Source of the DNA: Oscillospiraceae bacterium
GTDB lineage: Bacteria; Bacillota; Clostridia; Oscillospirales; Acutalibacteraceae
NCBI GenBank assembly: GCA_015066175.1
Contig: SVOW01000002.1
Span: 62,001-126,000 of the forward strand
Direction: 5' to 3'
DNA: 64,000 nt
Below are positions 1 through 8,560 of this stretch, one piece after another. The position numbers and the translations under genes are program-made. Positions within the stretch are counted from its first letter, which is position 1. Every line of letters starts with the position of its first letter. The notes below the pieces were generated by a model. It searched no databases. It was not told the origin of the DNA and saw only the letters and a list, made by a program, of their open reading frames with translations.

Positions 1-1
1 G

Positions 2-448
2 ATGTGTGATGATTGCAACAAGCCTCTTGACCCGTCTGTAGCAAAAACATATGAGAATGAATACGGTGATGTTTACACTGTATGTTCAACTTGTTATAAT
101 GAAGCAACATGTGATGATTGTTTTGCTTATCACGGCGGATATGATACAATGGTTTATGAAGTCAGAAGTGATGGTACTCGTCATGAAGTGTGCGAAAACT
201 GCTTTGACCTGAATACATGTGATGACTGCTATGAATACGTTGAACCGGATTCATGGGAATCATATGTTGATGCCGATGGAATTACTCATTTGGTATGTTA
301 TGATTGTTATTATGATCAGTACACAGTGTATTGCTGGATTTGTAGTGAAGCAATCAATTTTAATACCGATATATATCATAATTGCATTACTGAAGACGGA
401 AATATGGTTGAAGTATGTGATGATTGTTATTATGCATACGTTTATTGA
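2..448 (+). CDS. Cys-rich protein of four tandem zinc-knuckle-like modules, probably 5'-truncated
   Basis: The readable protein (148 aa) is built from four repeats of about 35 residues. Each has one CxxC near its start and one CxxC near its end: Cys 2/5-28/31, 37/40-64/67, 73/76-99/102 and 111/114-139/142. The first three open with CDDC, the fourth with CWIC. Each pair of CxxC motifs could bind one zinc or iron ion, in the style of a zinc ribbon or LIM finger. The rest is rich in Asp, Glu and Tyr. There is no signal peptide or membrane segment in the visible part. The first ATG is the second base of the window with no room for a ribosome site, so the gene very likely starts further left and this is its C-terminal portion. 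A strong hairpin terminator follows. I do not recognise a named family; function is unknown. Confidence 0.65.
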   Translation: MCDDCNKPLDPSVAKTYENEYGDVYTVCSTCYNEATCDDCFAYHGGYDTMVYEVRSDGTRHEVCENCFDLNTCDDCYEYVEPDSWESYVDADGITHLVCYDCYYDQYTVYCWICSEAINFNTDIYHNCITEDGNMVEVCDDCYYAYVY

Positions 449-482
449 GATTTGAATAAAAAACTATCTGTTGAATTAAAAT

Positions 483-519
483 ACCGCATACACCTGAGTG
501 TATGCGGTTAATTTTTTTC
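483..519. terminator. Bidirectional intrinsic terminator
   Basis: An 11-bp perfect stem (483-493 with 498-508, loop CTGA) is followed by a T-rich tract at 511-519 and preceded by an A-run at 477-481. It can therefore end the Cys-rich gene on the plus strand and the converging transporter gene on the minus strand. Confidence 0.85.
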
Positions 520-522
520 TAA

Positions 523-1926
523 TCAATAACCGATTGCAAGACCGAATAAAAGAATTGCACTTGTTAGCACAAGATTTATAGCCTGAAATTTCCAGCTGAA
601 TCTGAACCATTTTCCATAACTTGTGTCTGCAAGACCAAGGCTTATAAGAAGCGCAGGGTTTGTAGGGTAGAACACGTTTGAAAAACCATCGCCAAAAGCA
701 AATGCGACAATGCAAAGCTGTGTGGATATTCCGAAAATCTGTGCCATAGGAACAATTAAAGGAATGAGCATAAATGCTTTTGCAGAGCCTGAAGGAATGA
801 AGAAATTCATTACGAGTACAATCAGATAAATGAAAAGTATAACGCTCCAACCCGGCAAAGTTTCAGCAAGACCGACTGCTTTGTGGAGAATTGTGTCAAG
901 CACGTGTGCTTCTTCAAGAGTGTATTTGATTGATGAGGCCATAAGAATCATCACAACTGCAGGCAGAATGCTCACAACACCATTAAAAAAAGTTTTGCCA
1001 AGCTCTTTTCCACTCATGCCTGAAACAAGCGTTGAAATGATGCCTGCAAGGAGAAACATCACGGCCACAATTATCATTGTGTAATCCTGCAAAGCCGTAA
1101 TAAAACCTGAAGAAAGCACTGTAAGAATGCCGATTGAAAGAATCGTTACAAAATAAATAAGAGCCTTGTCTTTCTTAAGGTCAGGGGCAGAAATATCACT
1201 TGTTACTGTTTTACTGAGCGGTTTTTCTTTTTTCTTTGCATACATATAAGTAAACAAAAATAAAACAACATAAATCAATGCAAATGAAAACAAACGCATC
1301 CATGCACCTGAAAACATAGGTAAACCTGCAAGCTGCTGTGCAACACCGACAGTGAAAGGATTGCATACGCCTGATGCAAAACCGCAACCAACAGCAAGAA
1401 GACTCATGCTGATACCTGTCAATGCATCCCAACCAAGGTTGATTGCCAACGCAACTACAATAGGTACAAGAGGTACGCATTCTTCAAAAGATCCGATCAT
1501 AGCACCCATTGCCATAAAAAACAGCATTATAATTGCCATAAGCTTGTAACGTACATTACCAAAACGTTTTACTGTTTTTTCAAGCATATATTTCATCAGG
1601 CCGCATCTGTCAAGACTTGTGAAGATACCGCCGATAACAAACAGGAAAGCAACAACTGCAATCAAAGTTGTATTACCTGATGCACCAAGTACGAGAATAG
1701 GGGAGAGAAGCCATTTCCAGAAAGGGATTGAGCCATCAGTATAGGAAAAACCTTTCTCAATGTCAATTATCATATTTCCTTCACTATCGGCAATTCTTGC
1801 GTATTCTCCTGCAGGAACAAAAATTGTAAGCAGATACGAAGCTACCATAAGCACAAAAATCACAACAATAGCTGTGATGAAAGATTTAACGCTTATGTTA
1901 AGACCGCCTTTTTCATTTTTACTCAT
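523..1926 (-). CDS. YfcC/DcuC-ArcD superfamily membrane transporter
   Basis: A 467-aa polytopic inner-membrane protein with roughly a dozen hydrophobic segments. It matches the YfcC branch of the C4-dicarboxylate/basic-amino-acid carrier superfamily: an N-terminal helix ending in FVPAGEY, a GASGNTT loop, the MIGSFEE segment, and a C-terminal FIPSGSAKAFM signature. Family members are thought to exchange amino acids or carboxylates across the membrane; the substrate here cannot be read from sequence. The start is an ATG preceded by a good GGAGG site 7-8 bases upstream. The gene stands alone between two convergent or divergent neighbours. A candidate promoter and a 14-bp palindrome lie upstream, suggesting regulated expression. 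Length and topology are normal for the family. Confidence 0.85.
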   Translation of the reverse strand: MSKNEKGGLNISVKSFITAIVVIFVLMVASYLLTIFVPAGEYARIADSEGNMIIDIEKGFSYTDGSIPFWKWLLSPILVLGASGNTTLIAVVAFLFVIGGIFTSLDRCGLMKYMLEKTVKRFGNVRYKLMAIIMLFFMAMGAMIGSFEECVPLVPIVVALAINLGWDALTGISMSLLAVGCGFASGVCNPFTVGVAQQLAGLPMFSGAWMRLFSFALIYVVLFLFTYMYAKKKEKPLSKTVTSDISAPDLKKDKALIYFVTILSIGILTVLSSGFITALQDYTMIIVAVMFLLAGIISTLVSGMSGKELGKTFFNGVVSILPAVVMILMASSIKYTLEEAHVLDTILHKAVGLAETLPGWSVILFIYLIVLVMNFFIPSGSAKAFMLIPLIVPMAQIFGISTQLCIVAFAFGDGFSNVFYPTNPALLISLGLADTSYGKWFRFSWKFQAINLVLTSAILLFGLAIGY

Positions 1927-1975
1927 AAGGTCGCCTCCAATATGTATTTATAAATTTAACTGCTTTTTTGCTTTG

Positions 1976-1989
1976 AACGCAATTGCGTT
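1976..1989. promoter_or_regulatory. 14-bp perfect palindrome in the leader of the YfcC-type gene
   Basis: AACGCAATTGCGTT is a perfect inverted repeat lying between the candidate promoter and the start codon of the transporter. A second GAACGC element follows at 1994-1999. The position just downstream of the predicted start of transcription suits a repressor operator. No known box was recognised. Confidence 0.4.
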
Positions 1990-2022
1990 TTTCGAACGCT
2001 TTCACAATAGAAAATTCACAGT

Positions 2023-2051
2023 ATTATATCATATCATTCTGACAAAAACAA
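2023..2051 (-). promoter_or_regulatory. Candidate sigma-A promoter for the YfcC-type gene
   Basis: On the minus strand TTGTTT and TATAAT are separated by 17 bases. The -10 is perfect and the -35 is weak. It points at the transporter gene. Confidence 0.45.
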
Positions 2052-2147
2052 GTAGCACCGACTTTTTTTGTTATATCACATAAATTTTAAAATATAAATT
2101 GTAAAACAATCGTATTTTACAAATTAGACTTCTTTTTTTACAATCTA

Positions 2148-2175
2148 TTGCAGAATTTAATAAAAGGTGTATAAT
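2148..2175 (+). promoter_or_regulatory. Sigma-A promoter of the lectin-domain gene
   Basis: TTGCAG, 16 bases, then TATAAT. The stretch from the -35 to beyond the -10 is almost identical to the promoter of the paralogous gene at 20233-20260, including a GGTG just before the -10. This supports both sites and shows that the promoter was duplicated with the gene. Confidence 0.75.
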
Positions 2176-2207
2176 ATTCACATAAGAAAAATAAAGGAGA
2201 ATCAGAT

Positions 2208-3989
2208 ATGGTTACTTGCCCGAAATGCGGAAAACAACTGCCTGACGGCTCAAAATTCTGCAAATTCTGTGGAAATCAGGTTGCTATGATGCCGTCACAG
2301 ACTGCACCTGCCTATAGTACAGTACCGCAGAAACAAAACAATAATAAAGCTTCTGCTAATAAGAAAAAATCTCCCAAAAACATAATCTTTGCAATTATCG
2401 CAGTTATTCTCGTTGTTGCAATTGCAGTAACAGGTTGGTTTTTGTGGGATCATTTTGGCGGAAAGAAAGATGAAGAATCACTTAACGATAAAGAAAAACT
2501 TACGAAAATACTTGAAGAAAGCACAACTAAACCTATTGTTGAGTTTGTGTATGACGACTATGATTCAGATGGTACATACGAAGCATATGCCGTTGTTGGT
2601 GAAACAGTTGATGAAGATGATAAACATCCTGAATTCTATGATGCTGATATTTATTTTGTAAATAATAAGAAAGCACAGAAAATCAAAGAAAATGTCAGCG
2701 GTCAGGTTAACGGTAAAATTAAGCTTGAAAAGACTAAATATATTTCTATTGAAGTATATGAAGATGGCACGAAGAAAGGTAAGTCATTCATTTACTCAGC
2801 TGAAGGCACAAAATTTGTTGAACCCGATATTTCAGGTAAATATTCTCGTGTACGTCTTGAAGACGGCAAACTTGTTGCTGATGATGAAAACGGCAAAAAA
2901 ATCGAAGTTGATATCAACGGCAACAAATTAACTATTGATTTTGACCCAGCGGTGTATGAAGATACTGTCCTTGCACAGTACAGAAGGGTTCTTGGCGGTG
3001 AGTTTAATAGTCTTTCTGATAGTGAAAAGAATTATCTTCATGATGATCTACTGTTTGCATATGAAAATGGCGACAAATTTTATTACGCGTTATATGACAT
3101 CGACAAAAATGGTATAGATGAGTTGTTTATTTCCTATGAAGGAACATATTCGTTTGGTAGTAATGTTTACGCTGCATATACTTATGGAAATGGTGATGTT
3201 CATTACCTGGAAGGTAGCGGCTACAGATACTGGCTATATCCAAAGTCAAACGGGAAACTTGTTCAAAATTATAATGTCGGCGCTGGTGCAAATGGTGCAA
3301 CAATCTTTGTGATCGGCAGCGACGGATATACTATAGAGGCAGAGATTAGTTTAAGTTACTATTACGATGGCTATGATGGCAGTATAAGTTACTACAAGAC
3401 TATAAATGAAAAACAAGAATCAATCAGCGAATCAGAATACAATTCGTTCAGATCACAATATGGTTTGGATGAATATTTGTCAGCAGATAGTGATATTGAT
3501 TTTGATTGGATTGAACTTACACTTGATGATTCAACAAGCAATCAGATGTCAATCCCTTCAGATGCAGTGTATTATAATGGTAATTACTATAAACTGTACG
3601 ATGAAGGAATGACTTGGGATGAAGCAGTTGCTTTCTGTGAAGAAACAGGAGGACATCTTTGCACCATTACCAATGTAAATGAACAGTTGCATATTGAATC
3701 TATGATGAATTCCGGCACAAAATATACATATTGGCTTGGCGGTAAATCGACCGATGGTGTATGGTCATGGATTACAAACGAAGCTTTTTCATATTCAAAC
3801 TGGGCAACAGGTGAGCCTAATCATTTTAACGGTACAGAAGACTGTCTGATGATTTATAATGAACCCAACCAGACAAACGGAAGCACTTTCGGTAGCTGGA
3901 ATGACCTGACCTACGATTGTAGGTGTTATGGTGACGATTACTTTTCTACTGACATTTTCGGTTTCATCTGCGAATGGGAAGGTAACTGA
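2208..3989 (+). CDS. Membrane-anchored zinc-ribbon protein with C-terminal C-type lectin domain
   Basis: A 593-aa protein with clear modules. Residues 4-21 form a zinc ribbon (CPKC and CKFC). A Ser/Asn/Lys-rich linker follows, then one membrane helix at about 58-80. Next comes an acidic region that contains EESTTKPIVEF and is shared with the protein at 20295. Residues 250-450 form an acidic, Tyr-rich domain I do not recognise. Residues 454-593 form a C-type lectin-like domain with the WLGG core, six Cys, an EPN triplet (536-538) and WND (564-566). EPN and WND are the calcium and mannose-type sugar-binding signatures of classical C-type lectins, so calcium-dependent glycan binding outside the cell is a fair inference. 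The topology would put the zinc ribbon inside and the lectin outside. The ATG has an AAGGAGA site. It is a single-gene unit with its own promoter and terminator. Confidence 0.85.
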   Translation: MVTCPKCGKQLPDGSKFCKFCGNQVAMMPSQTAPAYSTVPQKQNNNKASANKKKSPKNIIFAIIAVILVVAIAVTGWFLWDHFGGKKDEESLNDKEKLTKILEESTTKPIVEFVYDDYDSDGTYEAYAVVGETVDEDDKHPEFYDADIYFVNNKKAQKIKENVSGQVNGKIKLEKTKYISIEVYEDGTKKGKSFIYSAEGTKFVEPDISGKYSRVRLEDGKLVADDENGKKIEVDINGNKLTIDFDPAVYEDTVLAQYRRVLGGEFNSLSDSEKNYLHDDLLFAYENGDKFYYALYDIDKNGIDELFISYEGTYSFGSNVYAAYTYGNGDVHYLEGSGYRYWLYPKSNGKLVQNYNVGAGANGATIFVIGSDGYTIEAEISLSYYYDGYDGSISYYKTINEKQESISESEYNSFRSQYGLDEYLSADSDIDFDWIELTLDDSTSNQMSIPSDAVYYNGNYYKLYDEGMTWDEAVAFCEETGGHLCTITNVNEQLHIESMMNSGTKYTYWLGGKSTDGVWSWITNEAFSYSNWATGEPNHFNGTEDCLMIYNEPNQTNGSTFGSWNDLTYDCRCYGDDYFSTDIFGFICEWEGN

Positions 3990-4024
3990 TTAAACGTAAT
4001 ATAAATTATAATTGATTCCCACAA

Positions 4025-4032
4025 TACGACAA
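4025..4032 (-). promoter_or_regulatory. Possible Spo0A box upstream of spoIIGA
   Basis: The minus strand reads TTGTCGTA, one mismatch from the core 0A box TGTCGAA. In Bacillus subtilis the spoIIG operon is activated by phosphorylated Spo0A. A single imperfect box is weak evidence. Confidence 0.25.
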
Positions 4033-4040
4033 AAAATTTT

Positions 4041-4084
4041 CCTCTTGTTACGTATACTATTTACGTGACAAGGGGGATTTTTTT
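4041..4084 (+). terminator. Intrinsic terminator after the lectin-domain gene
   Basis: A 14-bp stem (4041-4054 with 4062-4075, two G-U pairs, 7-base loop) is followed by a run of seven T at 4078-4084. The ribosome site of spoIIGA starts only a few bases after the T-run. Confidence 0.85.
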
Positions 4085-4098
4085 CGGGAGGGGATATT

Positions 4099-4965
4099 TT
4101 GCAGGAGGTAATTTATGTTGATGTGCTTGTAGTGCTGAATTTGTTTATCAGTTATTTTCTTTTGCTTGCTACATCATTTTCAATGAAAGAAAATGTAAAA
4201 AAATTAAGGCTGTTTATCGGCGCATTTCTTGGCGGAATCTATTCGCTTGTTGTTTTTCTTCCCGAAATGGGTTTTGTATTTAATGTTTTATCCCGTATAT
4301 CAGCAGGAGCGTTGATTGTTTTTGCATCTTTCGGATTCAAAACTTTCAGACGTTTTCTACGTCTGCTTTTAACATTTGTTATGATAACTTTCCTTTTTGC
4401 TGGTCTGATGATAGGGCTATGGATAATTTTCAGACCTCGTGGAATGGTAATCAATAATTCATCTGTATATTTTCAGATAAGTCTTCCGTTACTGGTTGTT
4501 TCAACTGCAGTCTGCTATATTATTTCAAAACTTGTGATAAAGTTTCTTCACAGAAACAAACCGCAAAAAACAATTTGTCGCATAAAAATTGTCAATTTTG
4601 ATGAAACACTTGAAGGTTCAGCAATGCTTGATACGGGTAATACGCTTTCTGAAGGTTTTTCGGGTTATCCCGTTGTGATTTGTACATATGATTTCATTAA
4701 AAATATCATACCTGCAGAAAGTGAAAATTTTTTCAGAGGCAATGTGAATGCACTTGATGCAATTGCCGACGAAAACTGGCGAAAAAAATTACGGGTTGTT
4801 TCTTTTCATACAGTAAGTGATACAGGTCTGATGCCCGCTTTTCAGCCTGATAAACTTATAATTGATAATATGCAGGAAACTGATAAAGTCTACATCGGCG
4901 TTATGAGCCGCAAAAAATATATAAACGAAAGCTTTGATATGCTTTTGAATCCAAATCTTTTCTGA
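4099..4965 (+). CDS. spoIIGA: Sporulation sigma-E factor-processing peptidase SpoIIGA
   Basis: SpoIIGA is the membrane aspartic protease that removes the pro-sequence of sigma-E in the mother cell after septation. The 288-aa product has the expected five hydrophobic N-terminal segments (about residues 5-145), starting with the family-typical EVIYVDVLVVLN. A C-terminal protease domain follows with the catalytic DTGN at 178-181. The start is a TTG with a strong GGGAGGGG site 6 bases upstream; no better ATG keeps the conserved N-terminus. It sits 10 bases before its substrate gene sigE, the universal spoIIG arrangement. The upstream intergenic region holds a terminator and one weak Spo0A-box candidate, so its own promoter is not obvious. 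Confidence 0.95.
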   Translation: MQEVIYVDVLVVLNLFISYFLLLATSFSMKENVKKLRLFIGAFLGGIYSLVVFLPEMGFVFNVLSRISAGALIVFASFGFKTFRRFLRLLLTFVMITFLFAGLMIGLWIIFRPRGMVINNSSVYFQISLPLLVVSTAVCYIISKLVIKFLHRNKPQKTICRIKIVNFDETLEGSAMLDTGNTLSEGFSGYPVVICTYDFIKNIIPAESENFFRGNVNALDAIADENWRKKLRVVSFHTVSDTGLMPAFQPDKLIIDNMQETDKVYIGVMSRKKYINESFDMLLNPNLF

Positions 4966-4975
4966 GGTAAATGCA

Positions 4976-5698
4976 ATGAGAATAATTTCAAAAATAAAAC
5001 AGAAACTTATTTTACTTGTTGAAAAAATAGAATTCAAATTTATTCAGCAGGAAATATATTATATCAATGGTCCGGAAACTTTGCCGCCACCACTTACTAA
5101 AGCCGAAGAAAAATCAATTATGCAGCGAATTGAAAAAGGTGATGACAGTGCAAGAGAGCCGTTGATAGTGCATAACCTGCGTCTTGTGGTGTATATCGCT
5201 AAAAAATTTGAAAATTCAGGGGTTCCTACAGAAGATCTGATTTCAATAGGAACAATAGGTCTGATAAAAGCAGTCAACACTTTTTGCCCGGCAAGAAACA
5301 TCAAACTTGCAACATATGCTTCAAGGTGTATTGAAAATGAAATTTTAATGTATCTTCGCAAAACTAATGTGCTCAAAACAGAAGTTTCCATTGATGAGCC
5401 ACTGAATGTTGATTGGGATGGGAACGAACTTCTTTTGTCGGATGTTCTTGGCAGTGAGAGTGACACAGTAGGTCAGCCTATAGAAAAAGAGGATGAAAGG
5501 AGACTTATTCTGTCTCTTATTGACCGATTGTCTGAACGCGAAAGAACAATAATGAAAATGCGTTTTGGTATCGGCACCGGCCGTGAGCATACGCAGAAAG
5601 AAGTGGCAGATATTCTGGGCATTTCACAAAGTTATATTTCAAGATTAGAAAAAAGGATACTCGAAAAAATAAAACGTGAATTAGAACGCGTATCTTAA
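4976..5698 (+). CDS. sigE: RNA polymerase sporulation sigma factor SigE (pro-form)
   Basis: Early mother-cell sigma factor of the sigma-70 family, 240 aa. The first ~25 residues are a hydrophobic/basic pro-sequence that holds the protein inactive until SpoIIGA cleaves it. Region 2 follows (LRLVVYIAKKFE, then EDLISIGTIGLIKAV and KLATYASRCIENEILMYLR). The C-terminal region 4 carries LSERERTIMKMRFG and the helix-turn-helix QKEVADILGISQSYISRLE. Length matches the family. It is co-transcribed with spoIIGA. In many clostridia and bacilli sigG follows directly; here the next gene is an acyltransferase with its own promoter. Confidence 0.96.
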   Translation: MRIISKIKQKLILLVEKIEFKFIQQEIYYINGPETLPPPLTKAEEKSIMQRIEKGDDSAREPLIVHNLRLVVYIAKKFENSGVPTEDLISIGTIGLIKAVNTFCPARNIKLATYASRCIENEILMYLRKTNVLKTEVSIDEPLNVDWDGNELLLSDVLGSESDTVGQPIEKEDERRLILSLIDRLSERERTIMKMRFGIGTGREHTQKEVADILGISQSYISRLEKRILEKIKRELERVS

Positions 5699-5728
5699 AT
5701 ATAAATTTTTATTTTATTGAAAATACCC

Positions 5729-5756
5729 TTGATTTTTTCTCTGTAAGTGATATACT
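5729..5756 (+). promoter_or_regulatory. Candidate sigma-A promoter of the MBOAT operon
   Basis: TTGATT, 16 bases, then TATACT, located just after sigE and 40 bases before the acyltransferase start. It separates the O-acylation genes from the sporulation operon. Confidence 0.55.
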
Positions 5757-5796
5757 TTATAGGTGGATTAAAATGTAATTATTGAAAGGGAAAGCA

Positions 5797-7212
5797 ATGG
5801 TATTTTCAAGTCTTGTATTTCTGTGCATATTTTTCCCTGTTATTATAATCGGGTATCATCTTTGCCCTGTTTTGAAAGGTAAAAATTTGCTTCTTCTATT
5901 GGCGTCACTCTTGTTTTACGCTTGGGGTGAGCCGAAATGGATAGTAGTAATGCTTGTTACTACATTAATAGATTATTTAGCTGGTGTTATAATCGGCAAG
6001 TCAAAGCGGAAAGGTGTCAGAAAAACTGCTTTGTTTTGTTCGGTTGTGTTAACTCTCGGCTTTCTTGTTGTGTTCAAATATCTCAATTTCTTCACATCAA
6101 ATCTTAATTTAATACCTTTTATTGATATCCCGCAGACTAATCTTGTGTTGCCTATTGGTATTTCATTCTATACTTTCCAGGCATTGAGTTATGTTGTTGA
6201 TGTTTACAGAAATTATGTAGGTTATCAGAAAAATTATTTTAAACTTCTTTTGTATGTGAGTATGTTCCCGCAACTTATTGCTGGTCCTATTGTGCGCTAT
6301 GTTGATATCGCAGAAGAAATTGATGAAAGACACGTAAAGCTTGTTGATTTTTCTGCAGGTATAACTAAATTTCTTGTCGGCCTTGCAAAAAAAGCAATTT
6401 TTGCTAATTTTGTAGGTCAGCTCGCCACAAACTATCTCAGTGATGATTTATCATCTGTTACTACTCTTGGTGCATGGACGGGTATTATTGCGTATTTCTT
6501 CCAGATTTATTTTGATTTTTCAGGATATTCCGATATGGCAATCGGTATGGGCAAAATGCTTGGATTCAGATTCCTTGAAAACTTCAATTATCCCTACATT
6601 TCATTATCAATAACTGAATTCTGGAGAAGATGGCATATGAGCCTTTCAGGATTCTTCAGAGATTATGTTTATATTCCTTTAGGTGGTAACAGACGTCATC
6701 AGTTGAGAAATATGTTTGTGGTATGGATTCTCACAGGCTTCTGGCATGGTGCAAGCTGGAATTTTATTCTGTGGGGTCTTTATTACTTCCTCATTCTTGC
6801 GTTTGAAAAATATGTACTCAATAAAATTATGGATAAAGTGCCGAAAGTTTTCAGGCTCGTTTATTCTCTTTTCTTTGTGATAATCGGTTGGGTATTCTTC
6901 TATTTTGAAGATATTCCCTCAATCGGTAAGATGTTTGGTGCAATGTTTGGTATTACTTCATCTGCTTCTTACACTGCATCCGATATCACAACGCTTACCA
7001 ATAACGTATTCCTGCTTGCAATTTGTGCAATTGCAGTAACACCTGTTTTGAGAATTATTGCAAACAAGCTTTCTTCAAAGCTTTCAAATACCCCGGGCGG
7101 CGTAATTGTAAATGGTGTGACAACACTTATCTTTCAGGCAGCAGTGCTTGTTATCTGCCTTGCTTGTCTTGTCGGATCAACTTACAATCCGTTCCTATAT
7201 TTCAGGTTTTAA
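5797..7212 (+). CDS. MBOAT family O-acyltransferase (AlgI/DltB-like)
   Basis: A membrane-bound O-acyltransferase, 471 aa from the chosen start. It would move acetyl or other acyl groups across the membrane onto an extracellular carbohydrate or polymer. Family marks include the N-terminus MVFSSLVFLCIFFP, LPIGISFYTFQALSYVVDVYR, the QLIAGPIVRY loop, YFDFSGYSDMAIG, EFWRRWHMSLS, and the TGFWHGASWNFILWG segment with the catalytic His. About ten membrane helices are visible. A TTG five codons upstream is in frame, but the GAAAGGGA site fits the ATG at 5797, and that gives the canonical AlgI-type N-terminus. It is followed after 12 bases by a DHHW/SGNH-like partner, the usual two-gene O-acetylation module. 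The polymer modified is unknown. Confidence 0.92.
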   Translation: MVFSSLVFLCIFFPVIIIGYHLCPVLKGKNLLLLLASLLFYAWGEPKWIVVMLVTTLIDYLAGVIIGKSKRKGVRKTALFCSVVLTLGFLVVFKYLNFFTSNLNLIPFIDIPQTNLVLPIGISFYTFQALSYVVDVYRNYVGYQKNYFKLLLYVSMFPQLIAGPIVRYVDIAEEIDERHVKLVDFSAGITKFLVGLAKKAIFANFVGQLATNYLSDDLSSVTTLGAWTGIIAYFFQIYFDFSGYSDMAIGMGKMLGFRFLENFNYPYISLSITEFWRRWHMSLSGFFRDYVYIPLGGNRRHQLRNMFVVWILTGFWHGASWNFILWGLYYFLILAFEKYVLNKIMDKVPKVFRLVYSLFFVIIGWVFFYFEDIPSIGKMFGAMFGITSSASYTASDITTLTNNVFLLAICAIAVTPVLRIIANKLSSKLSNTPGGVIVNGVTTLIFQAAVLVICLACLVGSTYNPFLYFRF

Positions 7213-7224
7213 GGAGGGGTTTGT

Positions 7225-8550
7225 ATGAACGAAACTACAGAAGCAAAGTTGAAATTGAACAAAGAAAAGAGAATATATTCAAGGGTTTTTGCACTTGTGG
7301 CTGTTTTCCTGTTTATGTTTGCTTTAGCAATTCTCGGTGTCATTAGTGCTGTTGATGTTGATAAAACAGTTTCAGACTCTGAAAACAGAACACTCGCCAC
7401 AATGCCTGAGTTTTCATGGAGTGCATTGTTGGACGGAAGTTTTATGAAAGATTTTGAAGCTTACTATTCAGATACTTTCCCGTTACGTGATATGTTTATG
7501 CAGCTTAACACGAAAATCACTTCTGTTCTTACTCAATTCGGCGGTAAAGAGGATACTGTTCTTATCACTTACGAAAAGCACGATTCTGACTTTGTCGGTG
7601 AAGGTGTGGACCTTGGCGTAGAAGGCGAACAAGCACCATCTCAGAATCACCATGCTTCAGAAGATGAAGTTGCAGTCAAAGGTGCAATACTTCTCAGTGG
7701 CACGCGTGCAATGGAAGTGTTTACAAATTCATCTGCAATTACAGATTCTTACTCTGCACTTGTGAATAAAACGGCACAGTCAATGCCGGCAGGTGTTCAG
7801 TTTTATTCAATGATAGTTCCCACATCTGTTGAGTTTTACGGCACAGAAACCTACACTTCAGGTGCGCATTCGCAGAAAACAGCAATCAATGACGCTTATT
7901 CAAAGATGGATAACTCAATTATAAAAATTGACGTGTATCCCTATCTTGAAAAAACAGCAGATCAGTATATCTATTTCAGAACAGACCATCATTGGACTGC
8001 ACGAGGTGCATATCAGGGTTATCTTGCATTTTGCGATAAAACGAAGCAGACTCCTGTTGCTCTTGACGCTCTCGAAACGGGCAAAATTGAAAATTTTGTC
8101 GGCAGTCTTTATTCTGCAAGTAATGCAGATGTGCTTAAAGAAAACCCCGACTATGTTGAATATTTTAAAACAAGAGTCGATGTAACGGGTACCGTTTACC
8201 CTGACAGCAGTCTTACAAACGGTCAGCCATTTTATATTGTGGCTCGTGCTGTGAATTCAGACAACAAATATCTCGCTTTCATCGGCGGTGACCAGCCACT
8301 TGAAAAAATTGTAACAAGCAACAAAAACGGCAAAAAAATTCTTGTTATCAAAGAATCTTACGGTAATGCACTTGTACCTTTCTTGTGTGATAATTATGAA
8401 GAAGTATATGTTGTTGACCCGAGAAAAACAAACTTCAATCTGCCGGAATTTGTTGAACAACAGGGCATTGGCGAAGTGCTTATGATTAACTATTCATTTG
8501 CAATGTCTAATAAAACATTCTCCGATGCTATGTATTCTATGTTAGGTTAG
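7225..8550 (+). CDS. DHHW-motif protein, AlgX/AlgJ-like partner of the MBOAT acyltransferase
   Basis: A 441-aa protein with one N-terminal membrane helix (about residues 17-37) and a large extracytoplasmic domain. It carries the family's TDHHWTARGAY motif, a short segment after the anchor (ENRTLATMPEF) typical of these proteins, and a C-terminal KESYGNALVPFL block comparable to the SGNH/AlgJ fold. In characterised systems such partners accept the acyl group exported by the MBOAT protein and transfer it to an exopolysaccharide. It starts at an ATG after AAGGAGGGG and forms an operon with the MBOAT gene. The identity of the polymer is not visible from the neighbourhood. Confidence 0.87.
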   Translation: MNETTEAKLKLNKEKRIYSRVFALVAVFLFMFALAILGVISAVDVDKTVSDSENRTLATMPEFSWSALLDGSFMKDFEAYYSDTFPLRDMFMQLNTKITSVLTQFGGKEDTVLITYEKHDSDFVGEGVDLGVEGEQAPSQNHHASEDEVAVKGAILLSGTRAMEVFTNSSAITDSYSALVNKTAQSMPAGVQFYSMIVPTSVEFYGTETYTSGAHSQKTAINDAYSKMDNSIIKIDVYPYLEKTADQYIYFRTDHHWTARGAYQGYLAFCDKTKQTPVALDALETGKIENFVGSLYSASNADVLKENPDYVEYFKTRVDVTGTVYPDSSLTNGQPFYIVARAVNSDNKYLAFIGGDQPLEKIVTSNKNGKKILVIKESYGNALVPFLCDNYEEVYVVDPRKTNFNLPEFVEQQGIGEVLMINYSFAMSNKTFSDAMYSMLG

Positions 8551-8560
8551 GAAGATAAAA

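Noticed and set aside
3880..3989. DGR-type variable region in the lectin gene at 2208
   Set aside because: Codon usage and GC match the rest of the gene and there is no NNY-rich block, so there is no sign of retroelement mutagenesis there.
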